Below, one piece after another: positions 9,026 to 17,998 of a stretch of DNA of 64,000 bases. Positions within the stretch are counted from its first letter, which is position 1. Each line of letters starts with the position of its first letter. The notes beneath the pieces were generated by a model, which ran no database searches, was not told the origin of the DNA, and saw only the letters and a list, made by a program, of their open reading frames with translations. Both the position numbers and the translations under genes were made by a program. This DNA comes from an uncultured Clostridia bacterium (GTDB lineage: Bacteria; Bacillota; Clostridia; Oscillospirales; Ruminococcaceae): the NCBI GenBank assembly GCA_947389015.1, contig CANDVA010000004.1, positions 124,001-188,000 of the forward strand, read 5' to 3'.

Positions 9026-9496
9026 ATGAGAGAATACGTACTTTCCGTTAAGGTAAACAACAATATCGGAGTTCTCGCGCGTATCGGCGGACTTTTCAGC
9101 CGCCGCTGCTTCAGTATAAAGAGCCTTAACTCCGCAGAAACAGAAGAGGAAAACATCTCGCGGCTGACTATCGTAGTCGCGGCGGATATCAGAAGCCTCG
9201 AGCAGATAAAAAATCAGCTCATGAAGCTGTACGACGTTCACGAGGTGAGGATACTCGACGACGCGGTAACGCGAGAGCATATCCTTATCCGCGCGGGCAA
9301 GACCTCCGAGGATCGCCACAAGATCATCGAGATCGCGAACCTCTACCGCGCAAAGCCCGTCGACGTGGGCGCGGATTCCATTATGCTCGAACTTACCGGT
9401 GAACCCGTCAAGATCGACAGCTTTATCGACCTTTTGAAGCCGTTCGGCATAATCAAAATGGTGCGTTCGGGAATAACCGCTTTGGAGCGCGATTGA
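9026..9496 (+). CDS. ilvN: Acetolactate synthase, small (regulatory) subunit
   Basis: ACT domain VNNNIGVLARIGGLFSRRCFSIKSL; immediately follows ilvB. Confidence 0.95.
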   Translation: MREYVLSVKVNNNIGVLARIGGLFSRRCFSIKSLNSAETEEENISRLTIVVAADIRSLEQIKNQLMKLYDVHEVRILDDAVTREHILIRAGKTSEDRHKIIEIANLYRAKPVDVGADSIMLELTGEPVKIDSFIDLLKPFGIIKMVRSGITALERD

Positions 9497-9520
9497 CGTA
9501 ATTTACGAAAGGAATTGAAA

Positions 9521-10014
9521 TGCACAAAAAAGTCTTATGATGCAAGCAGGTCATTATCTGCTCCGAAGGCCGGTCGGGTAACGACAGCAAATCAAGTATA
9601 TGGGGCGTTCAAAATGGAAATGCCGTTAAGCTGTACGGCGGACGGCTCAGTTTCTCGAAAACGGATTGTTTTCTGTACTCCGTAGGTCAGATTTTGCAGT
9701 GTATGACATCAACAAGGGCGAGTATCTGGCAATACAGGGAAAAGAGCTTTCCGCCGAGGATATCCTCGCTATGGATGCCGATAATGTTATTGGCGGCGAA
9801 TACGACCGTATTGATCGGCGGGAAATATTTTGTATTCAACCAAAACGGCGTATATACTTACGAAAACGGCAGGTTTGAACTCTCTGACAAACTTGTTCGC
9901 AGTTCCGCAACGCACGGACTTACGGGCGACGCGCTGAATACCTTGGACGACGTTGATTACGACGCGGCTCTGGCTTCCATGATAACGCCCGAAGAAGCGA
10001 AAAATTTGACATAA
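9521..10014 (+). pseudogene. Decayed gene of unknown function (in-frame TGA plus frameshifts)
   Basis: ATG CAC AAA AAA GTC TTA TGA, then coding-like segments that switch frames: ...DFAVYDINKGEYLAIQGKELSAEDILAMDADNVIGGEYD, then (other frame) IGGKYFVFNQNGVYTYENGRFELSDKLVRSSATHGLTGDALNTLDDVDYDAALASMITPEEAKNLT. Confidence 0.65.
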
Positions 10015-10037
10015 ATAACAATGAAGGGACGGTTGAT

Positions 10038-10964
10038 ATGAACATTCTGCACCTTAAATACGCGGTCGAGGTCGCAAAGACGCAATCGATCAGCAAGGCG
10101 GCGGAGAACCTGTACATGGGTCAGCCGAACCTTTCGCGAGCAATAAAGGAGCTTGAGGAATCGCTCGGGATCACCATTTTCAGGCGCACCTCAAAGGGCA
10201 TTACCACCACTCCCGACGGCGACGAGTTCCTGCGCAGAGCGCGGCGTATCGTCTCGCAGGTCGACGAGGTGGAGGAGATATACCGCAACGGCAAGACCCA
10301 CAAACAGGCGTTTTCGATATGCGTGCCGCGGGCAAGCTACTTCTCGGTAGCTATGGCGGAGTTTTCAAAGCATATATCGCTTGACGAGCCCGCGGAGATA
10401 TTCTACAAGGAGACCAACTCCATGCGGACGATAACCAACGTAACACGGGGAGATTTTAACCTCGGAATAGTCCGCTATCAGGCGGCGTTCGAGAAATATT
10501 TTGTGGAGATGTTCGGGGAGAAAAAGCTTGAATACGATACCGTCGCAGAGTTTACTTACCGTATGGCGGTCAAAAAGGACAGTCCGCTTGCGACAAAGGA
10601 AAATATTTCCATTGAGGACTTGAAGGATTATATCGAGATCACTCATGGCGATCCGTATGTCCCTTCCCTGCCGCTGATCGACGTAAAAAAGGCGGAGCTT
10701 TCGGAGCATGTCGACAAGCGAATTTATGTTTTCGAACGCGCTACGCAGTTTATGCTGCTCGGCAACGTGCCGAATACCTTTATGTGGATGTCGCCCGTGC
10801 CGAAGTCGCTGCTGGATAATTACGGGCTGGTAATGCGCAACTGTCCAGAGCATACAAAACCGTATAAGGACGTGCTGATCTACCGCAAGGACTACAAGCT
10901 TACGGCGCTCGACAAGCAGTTCATTACCGACGTGTGTGATGCCAAGCACAAGTGTTTTCCGTAA
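10038..10964 (+). CDS. LysR-family transcriptional regulator
   Basis: N-terminal HTH MNILHLKYAVEVAKTQSISKAAENLYMGQPNLSRAIKELEESLGITIFRRTSKGITTTPDGDEFL. Confidence 0.93.
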   Translation: MNILHLKYAVEVAKTQSISKAAENLYMGQPNLSRAIKELEESLGITIFRRTSKGITTTPDGDEFLRRARRIVSQVDEVEEIYRNGKTHKQAFSICVPRASYFSVAMAEFSKHISLDEPAEIFYKETNSMRTITNVTRGDFNLGIVRYQAAFEKYFVEMFGEKKLEYDTVAEFTYRMAVKKDSPLATKENISIEDLKDYIEITHGDPYVPSLPLIDVKKAELSEHVDKRIYVFERATQFMLLGNVPNTFMWMSPVPKSLLDNYGLVMRNCPEHTKPYKDVLIYRKDYKLTALDKQFITDVCDAKHKCFP

Positions 10965-11068
10965 TTTGCCGTAAATTTTGGAAAATTTTTTTAATTTCAG
11001 CATTATTCCCCTATGTGATAGGCTGATAACGTGTATGCAGAATTTACATTTCACTTATCGCGGGGAAT

Positions 11069-11086
11069 ATGTTAAAATATTAACAA
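11069..11086. promoter_or_regulatory. Candidate Rex (NADH/NAD+ redox repressor) operator upstream of adhE
   Basis: ATGTTAAAATATTAACAA; matches the clostridial Rex consensus TTGTTAANNNNTTAACAA at all but the first position. Confidence 0.75.
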
Positions 11087-11292
11087 GGGAGAAATTCGGG
11101 ATTTTAATCGCAAAAACTCGAATTTCCGCCAAGTATTAAAAGGTAAAAAAGCATACCGTTTTTTTACAGCTCTGCTTGACATTTCAGACGAGGTTTCCGC
11201 GTTAGGGAAACGGAGGCTATTTTAGAGTATCCGCGTAAAAATGACGACGTATGCAGAAGACCAAATATATATCATTAAAGGAGAAGATGACT

Positions 11293-13926
11293 ATGAATCA
11301 CGAAATCGTTGACAGCGCAAAATCCTTTGACGCTGCGCTCGAGAGAGTAAGAGCGGCACAGGCGAAGTTCGCCGAGTACACTCAGGAGCAGGTCGACAAG
11401 ATCTTTCTCGCCGCCGCTTCCGCTGCCAATAAGCAGAGAATTCCTCTTGCGAAAATGGCTGTTCAAGAAACGGGAATGGGTATCGTGGAGGATAAGGTTA
11501 TCAAGAATAACTACGCCTCCGAGCACATCTATAACGCGTACAAGGACGTTAAGACCTGCGGCGTTATCGAGGAGGATCCGAGCTACGGCATCACCAAGAT
11601 CGCGGAGCCTGTCGGCGTTATCGGCGCGGTTATCCCGACGACCAACCCTACATCTACCGCTATCTTCAAGTGCCTTGTCTGCCTGAAAACCAGAAACGGT
11701 ATTATTATCAGCCCGCACCCCCGCGCAAAGAACTGCACAATTGAGGCGGCTAAGATCGTTTACGAGGCAGCCGTTAAGGCGGGCGCTCCCGAGGGAATTA
11801 TCTCGTGGATCGACGTTCCCTCGCTCGACCTAACGAACCAGCTTATGAAAGAGGTCGACCTTATCCTCGCGACGGGCGGTCCCGGTATGGTCAAGTCCGC
11901 TTACTCTTCGGGCACTCCTGCGCTCGGCGTAGGCGCGGGCAACGCTTCCGCTATCATCGATCCCTCCGCGGATATCATCAACGCCGTAAATTCCATCATC
12001 CACTCCAAGACGTTCGATAACGGTATGATCTGCGCTACCGAGCAGACCGTTATCGCCGACAAGAAGATATACAACGACGTAAAGAAAGAATTTATCAAGA
12101 GAGGCTGCTACTTCCTCAATCCCGACGAGGCGCAGAAAATTCGCAAAACTTTGCTTATTAACGGCGCTCTGAACGCTAAGGTGGTAGGTCAGCGCCCCGT
12201 TACTATCGCGAAAATGGCAGGCTTTGAGGTTCCCGAGGAAACAAAGGTACTCATCGGCGAGGCTACCTCCACCGACCGCGAGGAAGCTTTCGGTCACGAG
12301 AAGCTAACCACTATCCTCGGTATGTACAAGTCCGAGAACTTTGACAACGCGCTCGATATCGCCGATACTCTGCTGCACAACAACGGTGGTCTCGGTCACA
12401 CCTCAGTGCTGTGGATCAATCCCGCGGAGAGAGAGAAGCTGCTCAAGTTCTCCCACAGAATGAAGACCTGCCGTCTTATCATCAACACTCCGTCGTCTCT
12501 CGGCGGCATCGGCGATCTGTACAACTTCAAGTTCGCTCCTTCGCTTACACTGGGCTGCGGCTCGTGGGGCGGCAACTCCGTTTCCGAAAACGTTGGAGTA
12601 AAACATCTTTTAAATATCAAGACCGTAGCCGAGAGGAGAGAGAATATGCTGTGGTTCCGTGCGCCCGAAAAGGTTTATATCAAGAAAGGCTGTCTGCCCG
12701 TCGCTCTTAAAGAGCTTAAGGACGTTATGGGCAAGAAGAGAGCGTTTGTCGTTACCGACAGCTTTATGTTCAAGAGCGGCTTTACAAAGCACATCACCGA
12801 CAGACTTGAGGAAATGGGTATTACATACACTATCTTCTCCGACGTAGAGCCCGATCCTTCGCTCAAGTCCGCTCAGATGGGCGCGGAGGCTATGCGCAAG
12901 TTTGAGCCCGACTGCATCATTGCAATGGGCGGCGGCTCGGCAATGGACGCGGGCAAGATCATGTGGGTACTGTACGAACACCCCGACGCTGACTTCCAGG
13001 ATATGGCTATGCGCTTTATCGATATCCGCAAGAGAGTTTACACATTCCCGAAAATGGGCGAAAAGGCTTACTTTATCGCCGTTCCGACCTCCGCGGGTAC
13101 GGGCTCCGAGGTAACTCCGTTCGCGGTAATCACCGATCAGGAAACGGGCGTTAAGTATCCTCTTGCCGATTACCAGCTTATGCCGAATATGGCTATCGTC
13201 GATCCCGACCTTATGGAAACAGGTCCTAAGGGGCTGACCTCCGCTTCGGGTATAGACGCGGTTACTCACGATCTGGAGGCCATCGCTTCCGTTATGGCTA
13301 CCGACTACACCGACGGTCTGGCTAAGCAGTCGCTCAAGGTGATATTCGATTATCTGCCGAGAGCTTACGATTCCGCTCCCTCGAGAGACGACGCGGGCAA
13401 GCCCGATCCCGTTGCACGTGAGAAAATGGCTAACGCCGCTACTATGGCGGGTATGGCGTTCGCTAATGCGTTCCTCGGCGTATGCCACTCCATGGCGCAT
13501 AAACTCGGCGCGTTCCACCACATTCCCCACGGCGTCGCAAACGCTCTGCTTATCGACGAGGTCATTCGTTTCAACTCCTCCGAAAAGCCTACCAAAATGG
13601 GCACTTTCTCGCAGTACGATCACCCGCACACCCTCGAGCGCTACGCCGAGGTAGCGGAATACCTCGGCTGCAAGGGCAAGACAAACGAGGAGAAGGTAGA
13701 GGCTCTTATTGCGAAGATCGACGAGCTGAAAGACTATATCGGCATCAAGAAGACTATCAAAGACTATGTTCCCGACGAAAAGGACTTCCTCGACAGACTG
13801 GACGCTATGGTTGAGCAGGCATTTGACGATCAGTGCACGGGCGCTAACCCGAGATTCCCGCTTATGTCCGAGATCAAACAGATGTATCTGAACGCTTACT
13901 ACGGCAAGACAACAAAGCTTGTTTAA
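11293..13926 (+). CDS. adhE: Bifunctional acetaldehyde/alcohol dehydrogenase
   Basis: N-terminal aldehyde dehydrogenase (VGVIGAVIPTTNPTSTAIFKCLVCLKTRNGIIISPHPRAK) and C-terminal iron-ADH (AMGGGSAMDAGKIMWVLYEHP, ...AFLGVCHSMAHKLGAFHHIPHGVANALL); SD aaaggag. Confidence 0.97.
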   Translation: MNHEIVDSAKSFDAALERVRAAQAKFAEYTQEQVDKIFLAAASAANKQRIPLAKMAVQETGMGIVEDKVIKNNYASEHIYNAYKDVKTCGVIEEDPSYGITKIAEPVGVIGAVIPTTNPTSTAIFKCLVCLKTRNGIIISPHPRAKNCTIEAAKIVYEAAVKAGAPEGIISWIDVPSLDLTNQLMKEVDLILATGGPGMVKSAYSSGTPALGVGAGNASAIIDPSADIINAVNSIIHSKTFDNGMICATEQTVIADKKIYNDVKKEFIKRGCYFLNPDEAQKIRKTLLINGALNAKVVGQRPVTIAKMAGFEVPEETKVLIGEATSTDREEAFGHEKLTTILGMYKSENFDNALDIADTLLHNNGGLGHTSVLWINPAEREKLLKFSHRMKTCRLIINTPSSLGGIGDLYNFKFAPSLTLGCGSWGGNSVSENVGVKHLLNIKTVAERRENMLWFRAPEKVYIKKGCLPVALKELKDVMGKKRAFVVTDSFMFKSGFTKHITDRLEEMGITYTIFSDVEPDPSLKSAQMGAEAMRKFEPDCIIAMGGGSAMDAGKIMWVLYEHPDADFQDMAMRFIDIRKRVYTFPKMGEKAYFIAVPTSAGTGSEVTPFAVITDQETGVKYPLADYQLMPNMAIVDPDLMETGPKGLTSASGIDAVTHDLEAIASVMATDYTDGLAKQSLKVIFDYLPRAYDSAPSRDDAGKPDPVAREKMANAATMAGMAFANAFLGVCHSMAHKLGAFHHIPHGVANALLIDEVIRFNSSEKPTKMGTFSQYDHPHTLERYAEVAEYLGCKGKTNEEKVEALIAKIDELKDYIGIKKTIKDYVPDEKDFLDRLDAMVEQAFDDQCTGANPRFPLMSEIKQMYLNAYYGKTTKLV

Positions 13927-14004
13927 TACAGGATTAACGCGCTTAGGGAAGTTATCCTCCCGTCGGCGCACACGATAAATAAATTACTTTAGGAGGAAAA
14001 GGCT

Positions 14005-14754
14005 ATGTCCGATAGAATTATTGCCGTTCGTACACGTAAAACGGTCTACCGCGAGGGTGAGACCGCAGTCAAGGTTTTTGACAGTGATTTCGCAAAGTAC
14101 GACGTTCTCAATGAAGCGCTCAATCAGGCGCGTGTTGAGGACATCGGCATCAACGTACCCAAAATCATTGAGGTAAAGACCGTCGAGGACGGAAAGTGGG
14201 CGATCGTTTCCGAGTTTATCCAGGGCAAGACGCTCGCGCAGTTAATGAAGGAAAATCCCGCAAAAAAAGACGAATATCTCGAGATGTTCGTCGATCTCCA
14301 GATGAAGATGCATTCCACCGTATGTCCCGGTCTTACCAAGCTCAAGGACAAGATGAATCGCAAGATCAGCGAGGCGGATCTTGACGCCACCACTCGCTAC
14401 GAGCTGCATACGCGTCTGGAGTCCATGCCCAAGCACAATAAGGTATGCCACGGCGATTTCAATCCCGAAAATATCATCGTAAAGGACGACGGCACGCCGT
14501 ACATTCTCGACTGGAGCCACGCTACACAGGGCAACGCTTCCGCGGACGTTGCGAGAACATATCTGCTGTTCTGGCTTAGCGGCGATATTGACCTCGCGGA
14601 GAAGTATATGGATATGTTCTGCAAAAAGAGCGATACCGCTAAGCAATATATTCAGAAGTGGCTGCCGATCGTCGCCGCTTCGCAGTCCGTGAAGGGCAAG
14701 CAGGAGGAACGCGAGTTCCTACTCGGCTGGGTAAACGTAGTTGAATATGATTGA
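14005..14754 (+). CDS. Aminoglycoside-phosphotransferase-fold kinase within the adhE/hydrogenase gene group
   Basis: HGDFNPENIIVKDDGTPYILDWSHATQGNASADVARTYLLF catalytic and Mg motifs; SD aggagg. Confidence 0.85.
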   Translation: MSDRIIAVRTRKTVYREGETAVKVFDSDFAKYDVLNEALNQARVEDIGINVPKIIEVKTVEDGKWAIVSEFIQGKTLAQLMKENPAKKDEYLEMFVDLQMKMHSTVCPGLTKLKDKMNRKISEADLDATTRYELHTRLESMPKHNKVCHGDFNPENIIVKDDGTPYILDWSHATQGNASADVARTYLLFWLSGDIDLAEKYMDMFCKKSDTAKQYIQKWLPIVAASQSVKGKQEEREFLLGWVNVVEYD

Positions 14755-14772
14755 TATTTTGGGAGGTTTATT

Positions 14773-15012
14773 ATGAAAGTTACAGTATGTATCGGCAGTT
14801 CCTGCCACCTCAAGGGCTCGAGACGCGTTGTGGAGGGTCTTCAGTACCTTATCGGTGAAAACAATCTTAAAGATAAGGTTGAGCTTGGCGGAACGTTCTG
14901 CATGAACAACTGCCAGAACGGCGTTTGCGTGACTATCGACGACAAGAGCTTCTCCGTATCTCCCGATACCGTAGACGATTTCTTCAAGACCGAAATTCTC
15001 GGAAAGGTCTGA
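14773..15012 (+). CDS. Thioredoxin-like [2Fe-2S] ferredoxin (NuoE-like) small protein
   Basis: 79 aa; VCIGSSCHLKGSRRVVEGLQYLI...GTFCMNNCQNGVCVTIDD four-Cys pattern. Confidence 0.85.
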   Translation: MKVTVCIGSSCHLKGSRRVVEGLQYLIGENNLKDKVELGGTFCMNNCQNGVCVTIDDKSFSVSPDTVDDFFKTEILGKV

Positions 15013-15036
15013 TTTTTGACGTAATATCCGACGTAT

Positions 15037-15061
15037 TCCCGCTGTATTTTTTGCAGCGGGA
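15037..15061 (+). other. RNA hairpin between the [2Fe-2S] gene and hydS
   Basis: tcccgctg-tattttttg-cagcggga, exact 8 bp stem; no T-run directly after it. Confidence 0.55.
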
Positions 15062-15144
15062 TATTCGGGAATATACGGGTATTTGCTATCCCCTGCCCTT
15101 TTTGAAAGGGTCTACTTAAAAAATCTGTTTTAAGGAGTTTTACT

Positions 15145-16821
15145 ATGGCAGAATTTTTGAAGCTGAAAAAGTCCAATTGCAAAAACTGTTACAAATGTAT
15201 CAGACACTGCCCCGTAAAGTCGATCAGATTTTCGGGAAATCAGGCTAATATCGTTGGCGACGAATGTATTCTCTGCGGACAATGCTTTGTTGTCTGCCCG
15301 CAGAACGCTAAGGAGATCGCCGACAGCACCGAGCGCGTAAAGTACTTTATCAGCTCGGGCGAAAAGGTATACGCGTCCGTCGCGCCATCGTTCGTCGCAA
15401 ACTATGACGGCGCGGGTATCGAAGCGCTCACAAAGGCTCTCAAGGAGCTTGGCTTCGCCGACGCGGAGGAAACGGCGATCGGCGCGACGATAGTTAAGAC
15501 CGAATACGAGCGCCTTATCCGCGAGGACAAGCGCGACGTGCTTATCTCCTCGTGCTGCAACTCCGTTAATCTGCTTATTCAGAAGTATTATCCCGAGGCG
15601 CTGGAATATCTCGCGGATGTGCTCTCGCCTATGCAGGCGCACTGCCGGGATCTGAAAAAGCGTTATCCAGGCTGCAAGACCGTATTTATCGGTCCATGCG
15701 TTTCCAAAAAGGAGGAAGCTGCGCGATATGCCGACTACACCGACGACGTGCTGACTTTCGAGGAGCTGACAAATTGGCTCAACGACGCGGGAGTAAAGAT
15801 CGACAAGAATATGGATTCCAACAATCAGAGCCGCGCCAGACTGTTCCCGACTACGGGCGGTATTCTCCGCACAATGGCGGAGCGCGACCCGAATTATACA
15901 TATCTCGCATTTGACGGAATGGATAACGTCAAGGAGGCGCTTGAGGAGATACTCGACGGCAAGCTCCATAACTGCTTTATCGAGATGTCGGCGTGCGCGG
16001 GAAGCTGCGCGAACGGTCCCGTTATGGAGAAGTACAAGAAGTCCCCCGTTGCGTCCGCTATGGCGATAAACAAGTACGCGGGCAAGGAAGATTTCGTTGT
16101 AAGCCAGCCCCACAAGGCGGAGCTGCACAAGAAGATGACCATGCTCGATACCAAGGCGGCTGTGCCTACCGAGACCGAAATCTCGGCTATCCTCCGCAGA
16201 ATGGGCAAGACGCGTCCCGAGCATGAGCTGAACTGCGGCTCGTGCGGCTATAATACCTGCCGCGAAAAGGCTATCGCTATATACCGCGGCAAGGCGGATA
16301 TCTCAATGTGCCTGCCGTTCCTCAAGGACAAGGCGGAGAGCTTCTCGGACAATATAATCTCCAATACACCAAACGCTATTATCGCCCTGAACGAAAATCT
16401 GGAAATTCAACAGATCAACAAAGCTGCGCTCAAGCTTATGAATATCGGTCACGCTTCCGACGTTATGGGCGAGCAGGTCATCCGTATACTCGATCCCACC
16501 GTATTCATGGAGGTAATGGACAGCAACAGACCGGTCCGCGACGAGCGCAAATACCTCACCGAATACGACAAATACGTTGAGCAGACAGTCATCTACGATT
16601 CGGAATACCGTATCATAATCTGCCTTATGCGCGACGTTACCGAAGAAGAAAAGGCAAAGGTACGCAAGGAGAACGTCGGCAGAACTACCGCGGATATTGC
16701 CGACAAGGTCGTTGAAAACCAGATGAGAATAGTACAGGAGATAGCTTCGCTTCTGGGCGAGACAGCCGCTGAAACGAAGGTTGCGCTGATGAAACTGAAG
16801 GAGTCGATCAACGATGAATAA
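15145..16821 (+). CDS. hydS: Putative sensory [FeFe]-hydrogenase: 2x[4Fe-4S], H-cluster domain, additional Fe-S domain and C-terminal PAS (HydS-like)
   Basis: Ferredoxin CxxCxxCxxxC motifs; H-cluster regions SSCCNSV, IGPCVSKKEE, EMSACAGSCANGP; NCGSCGYNTCREKAIAIYRGKADISMC; PAS region SNTPNAIIALNENLEIQQINKAALKLMNIG. Confidence 0.88.
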   Translation: MAEFLKLKKSNCKNCYKCIRHCPVKSIRFSGNQANIVGDECILCGQCFVVCPQNAKEIADSTERVKYFISSGEKVYASVAPSFVANYDGAGIEALTKALKELGFADAEETAIGATIVKTEYERLIREDKRDVLISSCCNSVNLLIQKYYPEALEYLADVLSPMQAHCRDLKKRYPGCKTVFIGPCVSKKEEAARYADYTDDVLTFEELTNWLNDAGVKIDKNMDSNNQSRARLFPTTGGILRTMAERDPNYTYLAFDGMDNVKEALEEILDGKLHNCFIEMSACAGSCANGPVMEKYKKSPVASAMAINKYAGKEDFVVSQPHKAELHKKMTMLDTKAAVPTETEISAILRRMGKTRPEHELNCGSCGYNTCREKAIAIYRGKADISMCLPFLKDKAESFSDNIISNTPNAIIALNENLEIQQINKAALKLMNIGHASDVMGEQVIRILDPTVFMEVMDSNRPVRDERKYLTEYDKYVEQTVIYDSEYRIIICLMRDVTEEEKAKVRKENVGRTTADIADKVVENQMRIVQEIASLLGETAAETKVALMKLKESINDE

Positions 16822-17986
16822 TCTATGCGCCGATATAGGCTGGAAAAGCCTTAACCATGTGGGAGAACAGCTCTGCGGCGACCATATCGAGATAATCGAA
16901 ATGGACGACGATTCGATGGTTCTGGTGCTGGCGGACGGATTGGGGAGCGGCGTTAAGGCGTCTATCCTCTCAACGCTCACTTCGAAGATCATCGCTACAA
17001 TGACCTCGCAGGGCATTTCTCTGGAGGAATGCGTAAAGACTATCGCCGCTACCCTGCCGATATGCAAGGTGCGGGAGGTCGCATATTCCACCTTTACGAT
17101 AATCCGCCTCATCAACAACGAGGAAGCGGAGATTATTTGCTATGATAACCCAGACGTTATTATGTACCGCAACGGCAAGCAATACGATTATCCGCTCCGG
17201 GAGCTGAATATCGAGGGCAAGACCATTCACAAGGCGCGCGTTAAATTGCAGGAGAACGATACGTTCATCGCGATGAGCGACGGCTGTATTCACGCGGGCG
17301 TGGGAATGTCGCTGAATTTCGGCTGGGAGCGCAAGGATATCGCGGAGTTTATGGAGTCGCTGACCGACGTAGGATTTACCGCGAAAACACTGTCAACGGT
17401 GCTGACTGACGAATGCCTCAAGCTATACGGCGGCAATCCTGGCGACGATACGACGGCAATGACCGTGCGTATCCGCGCACGTCAGCAGATAAACCTTATG
17501 ATAGGTCCTCCCTCCGACAGAAACGACTGCGACAAAATGGTATCGCTGTTCCTTTCAAAGGGCGGCAAGCGTATCGTCTGCGGGGGTACTACCTCGACGA
17601 TCGTGTCTCAACACCTCGGCAAGCCGATAATCCCGAACATAAACTACTTCGACCCTGAGATACCGCCTACGGCGACTATCGAAGGCATTGACCTCGTTAC
17701 CGAGGGCGTTATTACGATTAACCGCGTAAATGAATACGCGAAGGATTACCTCGAGAATAACGAAAGCTACAAGCAGTGGAACTACAAGCAGGACGGCGCG
17801 GCGCTTATCTCGCGTATGCTTTTCGAGGAAGCGACTGACATCAACTTCTACGTCGGCAGAGCGGTAAACCCCGCACACCAGAATCCCAATCTGCCGATCA
17901 ACTTCAACATAAAAATGCAGCTCGTAAACGAGCTGTCAGAAAGCCTTAAGAAAATGGGCAAAAAGATCAAGGTAAACTATTTCTAA
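16814..17986 (+). CDS. SpoIIE-type PP2C serine/threonine phosphatase
   Basis: MVLVLADGLGSGVKASILSTLTSKII; Asp residues in TFIAMSDGCIHAG and GGNPGDDTTAMTVRI; overlaps the hydS end. Confidence 0.88.
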   Translation: MNNLCADIGWKSLNHVGEQLCGDHIEIIEMDDDSMVLVLADGLGSGVKASILSTLTSKIIATMTSQGISLEECVKTIAATLPICKVREVAYSTFTIIRLINNEEAEIICYDNPDVIMYRNGKQYDYPLRELNIEGKTIHKARVKLQENDTFIAMSDGCIHAGVGMSLNFGWERKDIAEFMESLTDVGFTAKTLSTVLTDECLKLYGGNPGDDTTAMTVRIRARQQINLMIGPPSDRNDCDKMVSLFLSKGGKRIVCGGTTSTIVSQHLGKPIIPNINYFDPEIPPTATIEGIDLVTEGVITINRVNEYAKDYLENNESYKQWNYKQDGAALISRMLFEEATDINFYVGRAVNPAHQNPNLPINFNIKMQLVNELSESLKKMGKKIKVNYF

Positions 17987-17998
17987 GGAGAAACCGAT

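Noticed and set aside
9539-9541. In-frame TGA after MHKKVL as a selenocysteine codon
   Set aside because: Frame is also broken further downstream and no obvious SECIS-like hairpin follows directly; a pseudogene is simpler.
12610-13971. 453-aa ORF antisense to adhE
   Set aside because: Shadow ORF produced by codon bias; the + strand reads as full AdhE with clear motifs and the antisense product has no recognisable domain.
15130-16224. 364-aa ORF antisense to hydS
   Set aside because: Antisense of a conserved hydrogenase; no RBS or motif.
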